Source of the DNA: an uncultured Rhodospirillales bacterium | GTDB lineage: Bacteria > Pseudomonadota > Alphaproteobacteria > Rhodospirillales > Casp-alpha2 | Reading direction: 5' to 3' | Assembly (NCBI GenBank): GCA_938074585.1 | Contig: CALJEW010000219.1 | Span: forward strand, 1-16,839 | DNA: 16,839 nucleotides | Shown here: piece by piece, positions 15,314 to 16,839 of the stretch | Layout: the number at the start of each line of letters is the position of its first letter | Numbering within the stretch: the stretch's first letter is position 1 | The notes under the pieces: model-generated | Told to the model about the DNA's origin: nothing | Database searches by the model: none | The model's input: only the letters and a program-made list of their open reading frames with translations | Made by a program: the position numbers and the translations under genes

Positions 15314-16791
15314 GATATGTTTGGTTCTTTTAATAGGGTCAATAAATTTGGCTCCGCTTGGTCCTGATGATCGGTTAACGGGATCGGGTATTCGCCGGTA
15401 AAGCAAGCATCGCAATATTGCGGGTCGTCATTGCGTTTTAGCTCGCCCACGGCCCGGTACAATCCGTCCATAGAAATGAAAGCTAAACTGTCAACGCCAA
15501 TATGTTTGCGCATTTCGTCCAAATTCATATTCGACGCCATCAGCTGGCTGCGCTCTGGCGTGTCGATACCATAAAAACAGGAATACGCGGTAGGGGGGCT
15601 ACTGATCCGCATGTGAACTTCGCTTGCTCCAGCATTGCGAACCATTTCAACAATTTTTAGGGACGTTGTTCCGCGCACAATGGAATCATCAACTAAAATA
15701 ACCCGTTTTCCTTTTAAATAAGCAGCATTTGCGTTGTGCTTTAAACGCACGCCCAAGTGACGGATTTGATCGGATGGCTCAATGAAGGTACGGCCCACAT
15801 AATGGTTTCGGATAATTCCTAGCTCGAATGGGATCTTCGATTCTTCTGAATATCCAATAGCCGCCGGCACACCAGAATCTGGGATCGGGACAATTAAGTC
15901 TGCATCAATAGCGTGTTCTCGGGCCATTTCAGCACCAATCGATTTACGGCAGGCATAGACATTTTTATCTTCCATAACGCTGTCTGGGCGGGCGAAATAG
16001 ATGTACTCGAAAATGCAAAAGCGGCTTGGACGTTTTTTAAACGGCTTTACACTGGTTAAGCCGTCTTCATCAATCATTACAATTTCGCCGGGTTCCACAT
16101 CGCGAACATACTCCGCATCGATGATATCAAGCGCGCACGTTTCAGATGTCAGAATGTATGCATCGCCTAATTTACCAATGACCAATGGACGAACACCGTG
16201 CGAGTCGCGCAGGCCAATCAGTTTTTTCTGGGTCATAGCGATCAATGAATACGCGCCTTCAACATGGCTCAAAGCATCAGTAATGCGCTCGATAACCCTT
16301 GAATATTCGCTGATGGCAATCAGGTGAATAATTGTTTCGGTATCGCTGGTTGATTGGAAAATACAACCCCGATCAATGAGTTTTTTGCGTAAAGTATAGG
16401 CGTTGGTCAAATTGCCGTTATGAGCCATAGCCAAGCCGCCAAACTTAAACTCTGAAAACAACGGCTGAACGTTACGCAAGGCCGTGTCGCCGCTGGTTGA
16501 ATAGCGCACATGCCCAACCGCCATGGAACCGTTTAGCCCTTGCATCACTTCTGGTGAGTTGAAGTTATCGCCAACCAAACCAATCGCCCGGTGGCTGTTG
16601 AACTGGTTCTCATCAAAAGCAACAATGCCGCCTGATTCTTGACCGCGATGCTGCAATGCGTGCATACCCAGCGCCGTCAGGGTTGCCGCATCGCTCATAC
16701 CATAAATTCCAAACAATCCACATTCGTCTTTAGGCGAATCGGGGTTAGAGCCCAAATAGGGATGCGCGGGGAACTTTGGAGTTTCAGCCAT
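15310..16791 (-). CDS. purF: Amidophosphoribosyltransferase PurF
   Basis: A 493-residue enzyme for the first committed step of purine synthesis: PRPP plus glutamine gives 5-phosphoribosylamine. The N-terminal Ntn glutaminase would be released by removing a 23-residue propeptide to expose Cys24 in DECGLFGIYG; LQHRGQESGG and HVRYSTSG follow. The phosphoribosyltransferase part holds the PRPP loop VILVDDSIVRGTT (about 364-376). Cys259, Cys405, Cys460 and Cys463 line up with the four 4Fe-4S ligands of the Bacillus-type enzyme, so this is the propeptide/iron-sulfur class rather than the short E. coli type. The stop overlaps the SDR start (ATGA). Upstream, AAGGGA lies about 13 bases before the ATG. 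A nine-codon open frame ending at TAA 16809-16811 could be the tail of a preceding gene, perhaps cvpA, but it is too short to call. Confidence 0.96.
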   Translation of the reverse strand: MAETPKFPAHPYLGSNPDSPKDECGLFGIYGMSDAATLTALGMHALQHRGQESGGIVAFDENQFNSHRAIGLVGDNFNSPEVMQGLNGSMAVGHVRYSTSGDTALRNVQPLFSEFKFGGLAMAHNGNLTNAYTLRKKLIDRGCIFQSTSDTETIIHLIAISEYSRVIERITDALSHVEGAYSLIAMTQKKLIGLRDSHGVRPLVIGKLGDAYILTSETCALDIIDAEYVRDVEPGEIVMIDEDGLTSVKPFKKRPSRFCIFEYIYFARPDSVMEDKNVYACRKSIGAEMAREHAIDADLIVPIPDSGVPAAIGYSEESKIPFELGIIRNHYVGRTFIEPSDQIRHLGVRLKHNANAAYLKGKRVILVDDSIVRGTTSLKIVEMVRNAGASEVHMRISSPPTAYSCFYGIDTPERSQLMASNMNLDEMRKHIGVDSLAFISMDGLYRAVGELKRNDDPQYCDACFTGEYPIPLTDHQDQAEPNLLTLLKEPNIS

Positions 16792-16839
16792 GTGTTAGTT
16801 TGTATCCCTTAGTTGGTTGTCTTGCTGGAATCAATCAAG

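Noticed and set aside
16809..16839. A nine-codon open end possibly belonging to cvpA upstream of purF.
   Set aside because: Too short to distinguish from chance; mentioned only in the purF entry.

Overview
The window looks like chromosomal DNA of a Gram-negative bacterium, most likely an alphaproteobacterium. This is inferred from protein style, an estimated mid-40s % GC, Tat- and Sec-exported proteins, and a purF followed directly by a short-chain dehydrogenase; no rRNA or tRNA gene is present to confirm it. Its dominant theme is uptake and breakdown of 2-aminoethylphosphonate (AEP) and its hydroxylated form, with phosphate transport next to it.

Layout. Positions 1-2255 (minus strand) hold phnW, then phnA, which runs off the left edge. 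Positions 2256-2639 are a divergent regulatory region. On the plus strand, 2640-4569 carry a CaiB/BaiF CoA-transferase and an overlapping YfcG-like glutathione transferase, followed at 4653-6077 by the ruin of a Tat-exported multicopper oxidase. Positions 6074-10048 (minus) are an ABC importer, transcribed in the order binding protein, ATPase, fused double permease, with a hairpin after the binding protein. Positions 10395-11810 (minus) encode a class III PLP enzyme best read as PbfA. A DeoR-family regulator (12005-12775, plus) is divergent from it. Positions 12794-14446 (minus) encode a Na/Pi cotransporter with a PhoU-like tail, an apparent ATT start and a three-repeat Pho box upstream. Positions 14585-16791 (minus) hold a short-chain dehydrogenase translationally coupled to purF.

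How it works together (inference). The ABC importer brings in AEP and possibly (R)-1-hydroxy-AEP. PhnW converts AEP to phosphonoacetaldehyde, and PbfA converts the hydroxylated compound to the same aldehyde. PhnA cleaves phosphonoacetate to acetate and phosphate. The linking dehydrogenase (PhnY) is not in the window and may lie beyond the left edge, past phnA.

The most interesting signal is non-coding. Short CCACA/CAACA half-sites repeated at exactly 10-bp steps, often around a shared TTAATCCACA core, lie upstream of phnW, upstream of phnS (two groups), and between pbfA and the DeoR gene. They look like one operator family defining a DeoR-controlled phosphonate regulon. The only convincing Pho box in the window lies in front of the Na/Pi cotransporter, which suggests phosphonate use is controlled by substrate and phosphate transport by phosphate starvation.
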